From Bacteroidales bacterium (GTDB taxonomy: Bacteria > Bacteroidota > Bacteroidia > Bacteroidales > JALTDM01): a DNA stretch of 19,875 nucleotides. The notes under the pieces were generated by a model. The model had not been told where the DNA came from. It saw only the letters and a list, made by a program, of their open reading frames with translations, and did not search any database. Below are positions 1 to 8,009 of the stretch, piece by piece. The stretch is taken from positions 1-19,875 of the forward strand of contig JALTEO010000279.1 of the NCBI GenBank assembly GCA_027073875.1. The letters are read 5' to 3'. Numbering within the stretch: position 1 is the stretch's first letter; each line of letters opens with the position of its first letter. Made by a program: the position numbers and the translations under genes.

Positions 1-96
1 TGCTTGAAAAAGACTTTTCAAAGACCAATTTGTATGTTCAACACAATTTTTGCTTCTTTTTCTCTTTCCTGCCTGCCATGTGAATTTGTGAATCAC
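1..96 (-). CDS. Partial ORF downstream of csx11 (3' end outside window)
   Basis: Directly after the cas10/csx11 stop codon (TAA at 102-100), a frame opens with GTG at 96-94 and stays open for 32 codons to the window edge. The sequence GAAGGG lies about 6 nt upstream of the GTG and overlaps the csx11 end, which is the packing seen at the other junctions of this operon. The visible peptide is basic (VIHKFTWQAGKRKRSKNC at its start) and I do not recognise it. In III-B/III-C loci the genes that follow here are usually more RAMP or small-subunit genes (cmr4, cmr5, cmr3), so it may be one of those. That is inference from position only. An ATG at 79-77 in another frame stops after 13 codons. Confidence 0.4.
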   Translation of the reverse strand, partial: MIHKFTWQAGKRKRSKNCVEHTNWSLKSLFQA

Positions 97-99
97 TTT

Positions 100-3000
100 T
101 TACCCTTCATTTTGAAAGTCCCTATTTATTATATGTTTGAAAAGAATTATAGTATCAAGTAAAAGACTATTAAGGGCTGAATTTATAAGGAAATATTTTG
201 TTTCATCTCTTAGCCCACTCCATGTATTGCCAAATGCATCTTTTAATATGGTTTCTGCAAATCCCCTGAAAATATTTTGCCTGTTTCCATCTTCAACATT
301 TCTCCATTCCCTTAATTTTGAAGTGAGCATTTCTTCAATGAAGTTTATCTGAGAGGTTGAAAGATTTGATGACAATGTATCCCACAGCTCCAGCATTTCA
401 GAGATTTCATAGAAATAATACGGCCTTCCTGTATATAGTTTATAGTCTTTATCACCTCTTTTTGTTTCTTCATAATATATGTTGTACCTATCGATCGTTC
501 CTAAAAGCAGATCAAAATCAATATATCCCGGATAAAGATGGAATATTTTTCCTCTGGAGATGGTTGATAGATCATCAAGTGTGTATTTTTTGTTTTCATC
601 TATAGATTTTGTAGGATAATGACCATAGTAGCTATCATCTCTCATACCATCTATATTCCACCATGGATTCATTGGTTTTTGTTTTTTGAATTCCTCTTCT
701 TCAAGCATTCTATTTTCTGCATCTAATAGCATATAAAGCGGGAATTTTCTCTTTGCTACAAGTAGTTTAACATTTAAGGGCAGTTTGCCCAGCACTCTTT
801 CAAATCTTTCATTGTAGAGTTTTTTGATTAGCTCTATGATTTTTATGGAATCTAAGGCAGGAACTATTAAGCGAAGTGAAAGCGGGGATTTGTTGATTTC
901 AATTAGTGGATAGTATTCTTCTGTTTCTTTTTCTTTAATTTTTATTTTGTTAGGCTCAATGGGATTTTTTAATAGATTTTTATCTGGTTTATCTTCCAGA
1001 GCAATATACTCAAGCCCTTGTTGGCTTAATGCTTCTTTAACAGCTTCTTCCCCTGTTTTGTTGTTAAACCTGAATTTCTCAAGAGACAAAGACCTCTCAA
1101 GCTTGCATCCGGAATTTGGCCCTGTTTTGTTGTTAAACCTGAATTTCTCAAGAGACTCTATAGTATAGAATTCTCCGTTTTTATTGTGAAAGACCAGTAT
1201 ATTCTGTGGTTCTAAATTATCCATCCGGATTATATAAGGTGCAGTCTCCTCAACATTCTTTTCTTCTTTGAGTTTAAGATCAGAATAATTCACAGAAAAC
1301 TTTATTCTTTTCCATTTGTTGCTGTAAATTTTATCTTCAAACTCTCGGATTAGTAAATCAAAGAATTCCTCTGTCTCTTTCCATATTCTGTATAATCGGG
1401 CAGGAGAGGGGTTTTGGGTGAAAAGATAAGTAGCAAGAGCAAGGTTTTCTTTAGTTAGACTTCCTTCATCTATATCTATATGTCCCTTGATGTTATGTAA
1501 ACGATTTTCAAGAGTATTTTTATTTAATCCAATATTTTCTTCGAAGAATGTATTCAAAATTTTTGCAGCAATTTCTTTATCCTTATCTTTCATTTCGAAA
1601 AATACATATAGAATCTCGTAGGCTGTTTCTTTGTTTGGGCGTAAGATAAAAGTAAGGTGCTTTATTTTTTGCTCTAATTCTTTCTTTTCTCTGGTTTTCT
1701 TATTTATCCTGTCTTTAACCCTACTTTGATCTTTCGCTTTTTTCATTACTTCAATATCACTTTCTAATCTTTCAATCCGTTTTTTTATCCCATCTTTTAA
1801 TTCATTTTGTAGTTTATACAAATTCTCTTTTTCTTTATCCATCCAGTCCTCAAAGCTCTGCGAATATATAGTTTCCATCATAGTTCCATCAAGCCATTTA
1901 TCAAGACTAAAACTTAGAGAAATTAGAGCGATTCTGTTATTTATATCTGCAACTTCATCAGTCCATATTGTATCCTTCCTATTTGAAAGCCATTGTGATA
2001 GTCTTCCCTTCCTTCTTTCCTCACAAACTTCACATCTTTCATCATCTTTATCCTTTGGTCTTATTCTGCAAATGGGACAGACATCTTGACCTTCGGAAGG
2101 TGTGACAATTTTAGGATTTTCAAAAAAACATTCTTCATTACCTTTAACAAATAAAACTGGAGTCATTTTTGGTATTTTTCTCTTTTCAGATGCAAATTTC
2201 AATTCATTAGCGATAATAGTAAGTGTTGAAGATGCTTTGCTTAAAGTGAAAGACGGCCATATCTCGTTATTACTTTCGTTATACACTGTTTCTAAAGCAA
2301 TTTTTGCACATTCTTTGGCAAGATTTTTTGATTTATCAACCAAATCAGGAAATGTGAAATAAATTCCATTTGTATCCTCATAAATTGCATTTCCTATGGG
2401 AATTTCATCTTCAAATTTCCTTTTCAATTTCCTCTTAATATCTTCAAAAATCCTTGCTCTTGCCTGAATTTCCGCAATTTTTCTCCCCTTATTTATGAAA
2501 TCTATTCCATTCCAGCAAATACCGAATATCCTCCATTTTATACTCTCATGATTGAGGTTATAACCACATGACATTGCAGCCAAAACAGATTTAAACAGAG
2601 ATGCCGTTGAATAGGAGTGATCCCAGAGAGTAACATCATTTGCTGGTATCCTTGTTTCTCCAAGGGCATGGGAAAATGATGTTTTTATGGTGTCTATTAA
2701 AGATTCTCTGAAACGGGTTAAATTCATAGTTTCTGAAATGTAGTTTTTAAACAACCCAATTAGATTATTTTCCAGATCTTCAAATCTTTTTTGGAGGCAA
2801 CTTAAATCTATTTTCTCTTTGAAATGTCCAAATGGAGATGATACCCATGTATCAGCTAAGGGCTGTTTTTTCCTTACTATTCCTTTATCATCTGCTGAAT
2901 CTTTGCGATCGCATGGACGGAAAAATGATTCAACTAATTCATCCACATTCTTTTCTTTTTCTTCGTCTTTAAAACGATGATGTTCTGTAATGAGATTGTA

Positions 3001-3246
3001 AATATTTGTGTTCTTTGAATTTATCGTTATATCAAATTCGCTATTCTTCTTGATGAGATCCAATAAAGTTGTATTTAAAAATTTATCAATATCTCTGGCA
3101 TGATGTGGTAATCCTCTTATATTTTCTTTGGATTGGGTCTTGATAAAATTTGGATGTAGTTTCCCAATGTCATGGAGTAGTGCTCCAATTTCTCCGGTTA
3201 ATATTTCCTTCCTGTTGTTTTTAATTTTATTTAGGCAGTCACTCAT
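100..3246 (-). CDS. csx11: Divergent Cas10, Csx11-like (type III-C large subunit), HD nuclease intact, no GGDD seen
   Basis: Large subunit of a type III RNA-guided effector complex, 1048 aa. Visible parts in order: an HD-nuclease segment with ALLHDIGKLHPNF (H25, D26) and further histidines in GLPHHARD and ITEHHRFKD; a zinc ribbon with C390, C393, C405 and C408; a long charged coiled coil at about residues 475-532; and a C-terminal region with VPALDS, GKLPLNVKLLVA and PLYMLLDAENR, which resembles the conserved end of Csx11/Cmr2-type proteins. No GGDD or similar cyclase motif is visible, whereas most Cas10 proteins have one. An inactivated, very divergent palm is the known hallmark of subtype III-C. 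The start is supported by GGGGGAT 6 nt upstream. The gene overlaps the preceding RAMP gene by 8 nt. Residues about 698-732 contain a duplicated 12-residue block (see the repeat entry). The Cas10 role is near certain; the Csx11 assignment is from memory of motifs. Confidence 0.75.
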   Translation of the reverse strand: MSDCLNKIKNNRKEILTGEIGALLHDIGKLHPNFIKTQSKENIRGLPHHARDIDKFLNTTLLDLIKKNSEFDITINSKNTNIYNLITEHHRFKDEEKEKNVDELVESFFRPCDRKDSADDKGIVRKKQPLADTWVSSPFGHFKEKIDLSCLQKRFEDLENNLIGLFKNYISETMNLTRFRESLIDTIKTSFSHALGETRIPANDVTLWDHSYSTASLFKSVLAAMSCGYNLNHESIKWRIFGICWNGIDFINKGRKIAEIQARARIFEDIKRKLKRKFEDEIPIGNAIYEDTNGIYFTFPDLVDKSKNLAKECAKIALETVYNESNNEIWPSFTLSKASSTLTIIANELKFASEKRKIPKMTPVLFVKGNEECFFENPKIVTPSEGQDVCPICRIRPKDKDDERCEVCEERRKGRLSQWLSNRKDTIWTDEVADINNRIALISLSFSLDKWLDGTMMETIYSQSFEDWMDKEKENLYKLQNELKDGIKKRIERLESDIEVMKKAKDQSRVKDRINKKTREKKELEQKIKHLTFILRPNKETAYEILYVFFEMKDKDKEIAAKILNTFFEENIGLNKNTLENRLHNIKGHIDIDEGSLTKENLALATYLFTQNPSPARLYRIWKETEEFFDLLIREFEDKIYSNKWKRIKFSVNYSDLKLKEEKNVEETAPYIIRMDNLEPQNILVFHNKNGEFYTIESLEKFRFNNKTGPNSGCKLERSLSLEKFRFNNKTGEEAVKEALSQQGLEYIALEDKPDKNLLKNPIEPNKIKIKEKETEEYYPLIEINKSPLSLRLIVPALDSIKIIELIKKLYNERFERVLGKLPLNVKLLVAKRKFPLYMLLDAENRMLEEEEFKKQKPMNPWWNIDGMRDDSYYGHYPTKSIDENKKYTLDDLSTISRGKIFHLYPGYIDFDLLLGTIDRYNIYYEETKRGDKDYKLYTGRPYYFYEISEMLELWDTLSSNLSTSQINFIEEMLTSKLREWRNVEDGNRQNIFRGFAETILKDAFGNTWSGLRDETKYFLINSALNSLLLDTIILFKHIINRDFQNEG
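1051..1156. repeat. 37-bp perfect direct repeat flanking 32 bp inside csx11
   Basis: Positions 1051-1087 and 1120-1156 are identical over 37 bp and are separated by 32 bp (1088-1119) that match neither flank. The period is 69 bp, so the coding frame is kept. The protein gains 23 residues, and SLEKFRFNNKTG appears twice around the linker PNSGCKLERSL. A simple tandem duplication would have copied all 69 bp. Here only 37 bp are duplicated, as in an insertion that duplicates its target. The repeat is unrelated to the 30-bp repeat of the CRISPR array at 14112-15313. Confidence 0.9.
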
Positions 3247-4177
3247 ATTTATCCCCCAATAACTTGGTTAGTTTATTTTCCAATTCATTCAACTGAGAGA
3301 ATGTTTCTTCTTTAATTTCCATATTAAATTTTATCCTAATTTTCCCCTCATCTAACTCTTCTTCAATCACACCAAACCCATATGTCTTCTTTGCAGAAAA
3401 TCCATAGGTATAAAACATAAGTTTCAAAGCCTCTGCGATGAAATCCAGATCCTCTTTAATCTGCTCCTCTTTGAAACCATTTCCTCTTGGATATAGCATA
3501 TAGAGAAGATAAAACTCTCCTTTGCTGCCGAGTTTCATAACTTCAAGGTTTATTGGACCTCTTGCAGGAGTTCTGGTGTCTCTTTTTAATGGTGTAATGA
3601 CATCCCTTTCTGCTTCATTTTTAAAGAATGTTGGGAAAAAATATAATCTGCCTTTTAATGCTTTCTCGTCTTCAGATTCAGTTCCAAAAAGACGCTTGAT
3701 AATCTCTTTTTTCTTTTCCTCTTCTTTCCATTCAGCCCTGTCAGCTGCAAACCTGAGATGGCCCTTCCATGTTGATGGCCTTACCATCGGAATCCCGGTG
3801 AATTTATCCCTGACAATTGGGTTTTCAAAAATCCTACCATATATAATATGAAACTCCCCCTCATCCTTGCTTGTGTATGGTTTTTTGAGAGTAAAAGAGA
3901 TTTTTATTAGCGCAGAATTCTCTGGAAAGTTTTGTAAATCATCTGGATTTGGATAAAAATCCTCTGTATTTTTACCCTCTTTTAATTTATTTTGACTTTC
4001 TCTTTTTATTTCTGCAAGTGGTTTAGCAAATACTTCTTCCAACCATAATTTGTATTTTTCTTCTTCAGAATTTTTCTGTAATCTTCTTTGATTTTCTTTT
4101 CTCCACTCATCAAATACGATTATTCTATCTTCCTTATCTGGTTCTAATCGCAGCTTCAAGTAATAATCATGTATCAT
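3239..4177 (-). CDS. Type III RAMP protein (Cas7 group, Cmr6/Cmr4-like)
   Basis: RNA-binding backbone-type subunit of the type III complex, 312 aa. The RAMP features are PSTWKGHLR at residues 134-142 (the position of the helix after the first strand in Cmr4/Cmr6/Csm3 proteins), RDTRTPARGPI at 199-209, and a glycine-rich loop GFSAKKTYGFG at 259-269 near the C-terminus. The first 80 residues are charged and look like a family-specific extension. It overlaps cmr1 by the ATGA type of junction (4174-4177), has GGAGGGG just upstream of its ATG, and overlaps csx11 downstream by 8 nt, so all three are translationally coupled. Its place between cmr1 and cas10 suggests the Cmr6-like subunit described for III-C loci. 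Which RAMP group it belongs to cannot be settled by eye. Confidence 0.7.
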   Translation of the reverse strand: MIHDYYLKLRLEPDKEDRIIVFDEWRKENQRRLQKNSEEEKYKLWLEEVFAKPLAEIKRESQNKLKEGKNTEDFYPNPDDLQNFPENSALIKISFTLKKPYTSKDEGEFHIIYGRIFENPIVRDKFTGIPMVRPSTWKGHLRFAADRAEWKEEEKKKEIIKRLFGTESEDEKALKGRLYFFPTFFKNEAERDVITPLKRDTRTPARGPINLEVMKLGSKGEFYLLYMLYPRGNGFKEEQIKEDLDFIAEALKLMFYTYGFSAKKTYGFGVIEEELDEGKIRIKFNMEIKEETFSQLNELENKLTKLLGDKYE

Positions 4178-5157
4178 TTTAACCCCTCCAGGATTTCACT
4201 TATGATCTCGTTTCCTGTAAGAAACTTCCAGTTATTTTCTTTTTCATTAACCCATACTTCTTCCAATCGTTGCTTCATTTGCTTAAAATCTATGAGGGTC
4301 CGATTTACAAATCCAAATGTCCTTGGTGGGTTTTTAAAACTAAATACCTTTTTACTTTCTTTTTGAGAGCCAGCAAGCCACTTTGGTATTTTATCAGACG
4401 GTGTTTGACTTGCCTGATTTTTTGGTTCTTCTCTTCCTAAAACTTTATTAAAAGAACTTTCATTTGAGTTTTTTCTTGAAAGATATCTTCCATTTACACA
4501 CCAGAAATTTTGAATGGACGCCCATTTAAAATTATCCTGATCCATTTTTCTCCATTTTTCATCTTTCGCATAATCTTCTAATTTTTCTCTTGTAAAGGAA
4601 AACTGATTTAAATCAGAACTAATTATCTCAATCAATCCGAAATCTTGATGATGAAGTTTATTTTGATTTCTTTCTTCATCAGTTGGTTTAAATGTGGTTC
4701 TTCCTCCCAATGCTCCATAATTAGCAACAATATTTAAAGTTAAATTGAGTAAAGCCCATTCCTTGTCATCTATTTCTCTAAGAGGTATGAATTTAAATAA
4801 AATTTCTTCAGGTTTGTTCGTGCCTTTACTTTTTATCTCTTCCACTTCCAGCTTAAATTTTCTTGCCCATCCTGTACATCCAAATAACTGACAAGCAGGG
4901 CATATCTGTTCATTCAAAGCTTCTTGGAACGATTTGCCAGAATTTAATGCTTTCTTGAATTTTTCTTGGTCTAACTTACACCTCAAGTTTTCATTAGTTG
5001 GATCACAAGCACTCCCACCTAATCCTCTAACCAATACTTCATACCACCATCTCAGGCTTCCAATTATTCCTGTTTCTCTTAAAACCGTATTTCGCCTGTT
5101 AGCATCTCCCGTCCATATAGGAGTTAAAGGTTTAATTTTAACAGTAAATTTATCCAT
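4174..5157 (-). CDS. cmr1: Cmr1-family RAMP protein of the type III complex
   Basis: Cmr1 is the RAMP subunit that caps Cmr-type complexes at the crRNA 3' end. This 327-aa protein has the Cmr1 N-terminal signature: IKPLTPIWTGDANR (residues 8-21), then ETGIIGSLRWWYE (28-40) and LVRGLGG. A cysteine group follows (C51, C60, then CPACQLFGC at 86-94), typical of Cmr1 relatives. The frame extends upstream to 5175, but AAAGGTGAG lies 6 nt before the ATG at 5157, which makes MDKFTVKIKPL the probable N-terminus. It is the first gene of the minus-strand type III operon, about 60 nt downstream of a promoter with a perfect -35 box, and its stop overlaps the next RAMP gene by 4 nt. Confidence 0.85.
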   Translation of the reverse strand: MDKFTVKIKPLTPIWTGDANRRNTVLRETGIIGSLRWWYEVLVRGLGGSACDPTNENLRCKLDQEKFKKALNSGKSFQEALNEQICPACQLFGCTGWARKFKLEVEEIKSKGTNKPEEILFKFIPLREIDDKEWALLNLTLNIVANYGALGGRTTFKPTDEERNQNKLHHQDFGLIEIISSDLNQFSFTREKLEDYAKDEKWRKMDQDNFKWASIQNFWCVNGRYLSRKNSNESSFNKVLGREEPKNQASQTPSDKIPKWLAGSQKESKKVFSFKNPPRTFGFVNRTLIDFKQMKQRLEEVWVNEKENNWKFLTGNEIISEILEGLK

Positions 5158-5224
5158 GTTGTTCTCACCTTTCACAGAAATATAAGATTTCTCTTAAAAT
5201 CATTCCAGAAAGCCATGAAAAATA

Positions 5225-5253
5225 ATTAGAAACATTATATGAAATTGTGTCAA
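5225..5253 (-). promoter_or_regulatory. Promoter of the type III-C-like operon
   Basis: Reading the minus strand, TTGACA (5253-5248) is followed after exactly 17 nt by TCTAAT (5230-5225), one mismatch from the consensus -10. Initiation near 5218 would give a leader of about 60 nt before cmr1. A second, extended -10 (TGGTATAAT, 5275-5267) lies just upstream and could act as an extra start, although no -35 box matches it. The assignment rests on consensus match only. Confidence 0.7.
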
Positions 5254-5308
5254 ATATTTTAAGTTCATTATACCACTTTTTTATATATATGGCTTAGTTC
5301 GAGGAAAA

Positions 5309-5337
5309 TTGACCTAAAAGCAAAAAAGGTCTATAAT
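5309..5337 (+). promoter_or_regulatory. Promoter of the type I-B cas operon
   Basis: TTGACC (5309-5314) is followed after 17 nt by a perfect TATAAT (5332-5337). Initiation near 5344 gives a leader of about 40 nt that carries the cas6 ribosome binding site. Its -35 box is 55 bp from the -35 box of the opposing type III promoter, close enough for one regulator to act on both. I see no obvious operator palindrome between them. Confidence 0.75.
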
Positions 5338-5384
5338 AATTTTTGATTTACCGTGTAATCAACTTATTCAAGGGGGAAATGGGG

Positions 5385-6113
5385 TTGAGACTTTCAATCA
5401 ATTTTTCTTGCACATCAAAAGTTACCTTACCTTTAAGCTATAACTATATCTTACAATCCACCATTTTCCATCTTCTCTCAAAGATTCTACCCAACATTCA
5501 TGATGTTGGTCCGGTTGCGGGAAAAAGACAATTCAGGCCATTCGTGTTTTCGCGACTTAGATCAAATGTATATCAGGTTAAAAACGGATACATATCTTTT
5601 GGTTCCTCGCTTAATCTCAAAATAGCCTCCCCTGATGAACTAATCATGCGAGTTTTAGCTAACGAATTTTTGAAAACACCTACCATAAATTTAAATGGGA
5701 ATTCGTTGATTCTGGAAGATTTGAAGGTAACATCCCCAGCACCACAAAATAATTCCATTGTCGTTGAAACGCTTTCACCGGTTACAATACATTCCACTTT
5801 AACTTCTCACGATGGCAAAAAGAAGACATATTTTTATTCTCCCAATGAGTCTGATTTCTCAAGCCAAATAATGGCAAACCTCTTGAGAAAATCTGAAGCG
5901 TTGGGAATCGATATCGAAGATCCAGAAAACTTCGAGATAAGAGCCATCACAAAACCTAAACATAGGGCTATCAATTATAAAGGCTTTATCATAGTAGCGT
6001 GGGATGCAGACTTCAGAATCAGTGGAGATAAAGAGCTGTTAAAAATAGCTTTGAATTGGGGAATAGGAGCTCGCAACGCCCAAGGTTTTGGGATGATAGA
6101 AGAGGTGAGGTGA
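5385..6113 (+). CDS. cas6: Cas6 CRISPR pre-crRNA endoribonuclease
   Basis: Cas6 cuts the repeat in pre-crRNA and leaves the 8-nt 5' handle of mature crRNAs. The protein is 242 aa, normal for the family. N-terminal LRLSINFSC and LPLSYNYILQSTIFHLLSK match the first ferredoxin-like fold of Cas6; H29 is a candidate catalytic histidine. The diagnostic glycine-rich loop is at the C-terminus (NWGIGARNAQGFGMIEEV). Start choice: AAGGGGG at 5370-5376 lies 8 nt before TTG 5385 but only 2 nt before ATG 5379, so initiation at TTG, giving MRLSINFSC as in many Cas6 proteins, fits better. The frame continues upstream to a TTG at 5343, at the inferred transcription start. It is the first gene of the I-B operon and the only cas6 in the window, so it probably serves the type III complex as well. 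Confidence 0.9.
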   Translation: MRLSINFSCTSKVTLPLSYNYILQSTIFHLLSKILPNIHDVGPVAGKRQFRPFVFSRLRSNVYQVKNGYISFGSSLNLKIASPDELIMRVLANEFLKTPTINLNGNSLILEDLKVTSPAPQNNSIVVETLSPVTIHSTLTSHDGKKKTYFYSPNESDFSSQIMANLLRKSEALGIDIEDPENFEIRAITKPKHRAINYKGFIIVAWDADFRISGDKELLKIALNWGIGARNAQGFGMIEEVR

Positions 6114-6119
6114 TCTTAA

Positions 6120-8009
6120 ATGATCGAAGCTACAAGAGAAATTGGGGAATATTCCCTTGAAAAGATGGGAAGAAGTGTTGAAAATCCACTTAATATTTTA
6201 ATTGATGATCCAGCCAACAGAAACACCAAGAATATATTATTTATTGTTCTTGAGAGCAAAAAAGAAGACGATAAATTCACATATAAAGGCGTAGAATTTG
6301 AGGAGTATTCGAAGGAAAAACTTAACAAGTATGCTTACAAAAAGGGTTCTTCAAATAGTTTGGATGCGACCCCTACTTCTATGGTCACAAGTATTGACTC
6401 AACGTTTGAGAGAGTAAAAATATTGCCATGGTTTAAAAATCACCGAAATTTCACAGATGATGAAGATGAGAATCTTTTGGTAAAAATAGGCAATTCCCTC
6501 AGAGATAACAAAGAGAAGATTTTGTCAGATTTGAAGGAAAAATTCAGCAAAGAAAATAATGTCATTAGTCTAAAAATAGATAATAAATATGTTGGTGATT
6601 ACGATATTTTTTGCAGGCTGTTGGTTAAAAGTTCCACGAAAAGATTTTATTTTTTAGATGGAACAACGTCAAAATCAGAAAACAAAATATGTTCTGTTTG
6701 CAATCAAAAAAGAGCAGAAGTTTATGGTTTTGTAGGTACTTACAAATTTTACACTGTTGATAAAATCGGATTCATTAGTGGAGGATTTCATAAAAAAGAC
6801 GCATGGAAAAATTACCCGGTATGCCTGGACTGCGCTTTAAAACTCGAAGCCGGTAAGAAGTATATGGGTGAAAACATGAATTTCAATTTCTACGGATTCA
6901 AGTATCTACTGATTCCCAAATTCTTGTTTGGAATCGATGAAAAAGTAAAAAAAGAGGTCTTTGGAATTTTTGAAAACCAACGAGATCCGAAGTTCCAACG
7001 TGAAAACATAAAACAATTGACTTCAGATGAAAACGAAGTCTTTGGACTAATGAGCGAACAAGAAAACTACTTGAACCTTAATTTTATGTTTTACGATGCT
7101 CCCAAAGGGTACAATGGTACAGTTTTTAACATTCTTCTCTATGTTGAAGATATTTTACCCTCACGGTTAAGAAGGTTATTTAAAGTCAAAGAAGCAGTAG
7201 ATGATATCGACATTTTTAAAAAGTACATGATTCCGGTTTTTGAGAACAAAAAGAAAATCGGCGAAAAACCTTTGAAATTCAATTTCGGAATCCTAAGGAT
7301 TTTTTTCCCAAAAGTAAGCAATAACAGAACTTACAACAAATACTTTTTAGACATTGCAGGGAAAATTTTCAAAGGTAAGCCAGTAAGCTACAATTTCTTG
7401 ATGAATTTCATCATAAGGAAAATCCGAGATGCTTTTATAGATCCTAAGAAATGGTTTGGAGCAGAAAATCAAGAAGCGAAAACATCTACTCTAAAAGGAT
7501 TCATGTTATTAAATTACTTAAATGTATTGGGAATATTAAAACAGAAAGGGATGAGAGAATTCATGGGAGAAGAAGAGAATAAAGAAATATCAAATGCATC
7601 ATTAGAGATAACTCAAAGGATCGATTCTTTCTTTGAAAAATTCGGCAATTTCTTTGACAATGATGCGAAAAAGGCTGTTTTTCTTGAAGGCGTTTTAGCC
7701 CAACTCTTGTTGAAAATTCAATATAACGAAAGAGGAGCAACACCATTTAGGGTCAAACTCAAAGGGTTAAAACTTGACGAGAGGCAAATTAAAAAGCTCC
7801 TACCTGAAATTCAAAACAAATTAGAAGAATACGGCAAAAATTACTATCAAAGCCTGGAATCAATAATTTCGAAGTATTTTATTATGGCGGGAAATGACTG
7901 GAAACTTTCAAATGATGAGATAAGTTTTTACTTTGTGCTTGGCATGAATCTTTCTGATATGTTTAAGACAAAGAAAGAAGAAAACGCTGGAGGTGAAGAA
8001 GATGAGTGA
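6120..8009 (+). CDS. cas8b: Cas8b, type I-B Cascade large subunit (TM1802/Csh1 family)
   Basis: Large subunit of the type I-B Cascade, expected to recognise the PAM and recruit Cas3. It is 629 aa. The family signature is a split zinc finger: CSVC at 191-194, then YKFYTVDKIGFISGGFHKKDAWKNYPVCLDC with C235 and C238, which closely resembles TM1802-family proteins. The N-terminal half is rich in charged residues and the C-terminal 150 residues are helical, like the small subunit Cas11b. The ATG at 6120 follows AGGTGATC, which overlaps the cas6 stop. The gene overlaps cas7 by 8 nt. It lies in the canonical order cas6-cas8b-cas7-cas5. Confidence 0.9.
   Translation: MIEATREIGEYSLEKMGRSVENPLNILIDDPANRNTKNILFIVLESKKEDDKFTYKGVEFEEYSKEKLNKYAYKKGSSNSLDATPTSMVTSIDSTFERVKILPWFKNHRNFTDDEDENLLVKIGNSLRDNKEKILSDLKEKFSKENNVISLKIDNKYVGDYDIFCRLLVKSSTKRFYFLDGTTSKSENKICSVCNQKRAEVYGFVGTYKFYTVDKIGFISGGFHKKDAWKNYPVCLDCALKLEAGKKYMGENMNFNFYGFKYLLIPKFLFGIDEKVKKEVFGIFENQRDPKFQRENIKQLTSDENEVFGLMSEQENYLNLNFMFYDAPKGYNGTVFNILLYVEDILPSRLRRLFKVKEAVDDIDIFKKYMIPVFENKKKIGEKPLKFNFGILRIFFPKVSNNRTYNKYFLDIAGKIFKGKPVSYNFLMNFIIRKIRDAFIDPKKWFGAENQEAKTSTLKGFMLLNYLNVLGILKQKGMREFMGEEENKEISNASLEITQRIDSFFEKFGNFFDNDAKKAVFLEGVLAQLLLKIQYNERGATPFRVKLKGLKLDERQIKKLLPEIQNKLEEYGKNYYQSLESIISKYFIMAGNDWKLSNDEISFYFVLGMNLSDMFKTKKEENAGGEEDE
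7563..8009 (+). CDS. cas11b: Possible internally translated Cas11b small subunit
   Basis: Many type I-B systems make the small subunit Cas11b from an internal start within cas8b. In the frame of this cas8b there are methionines at 7551 and 7563, preceded by AAAGGGATGAG (7545-7555). Starting at 7563 gives about 148 residues of mostly helical sequence (MGEEENKEISNASLEITQ at its start), which is the right size. The Shine-Dalgarno match is imperfect: AAAGGG abuts the first ATG and lies 12 nt from the second. This is inference from family knowledge, not something the sequence proves. Confidence 0.35.
   Translation: MGEEENKEISNASLEITQRIDSFFEKFGNFFDNDAKKAVFLEGVLAQLLLKIQYNERGATPFRVKLKGLKLDERQIKKLLPEIQNKLEEYGKNYYQSLESIISKYFIMAGNDWKLSNDEISFYFVLGMNLSDMFKTKKEENAGGEEDE

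Noticed and set aside
649..651. RDD in GMRDDSYYGHYP near the csx11 C-terminus as a degenerate GGDD cyclase motif
   Set aside because: It lacks the flanking hydrophobic strands of a palm domain and lies after the VPA...GKLPL region, too close to the C-terminus for the catalytic motif.
1051..1156. A genuine small CRISPR array in csx11
   Set aside because: Only two copies, no relation to the local repeat, and the region is translated in frame within a conserved gene.
5343..5384. Longer Cas6 from TTG 5343
   Set aside because: It would begin at the inferred transcription start, without room for a ribosome site, and adds residues outside the Cas6 fold.
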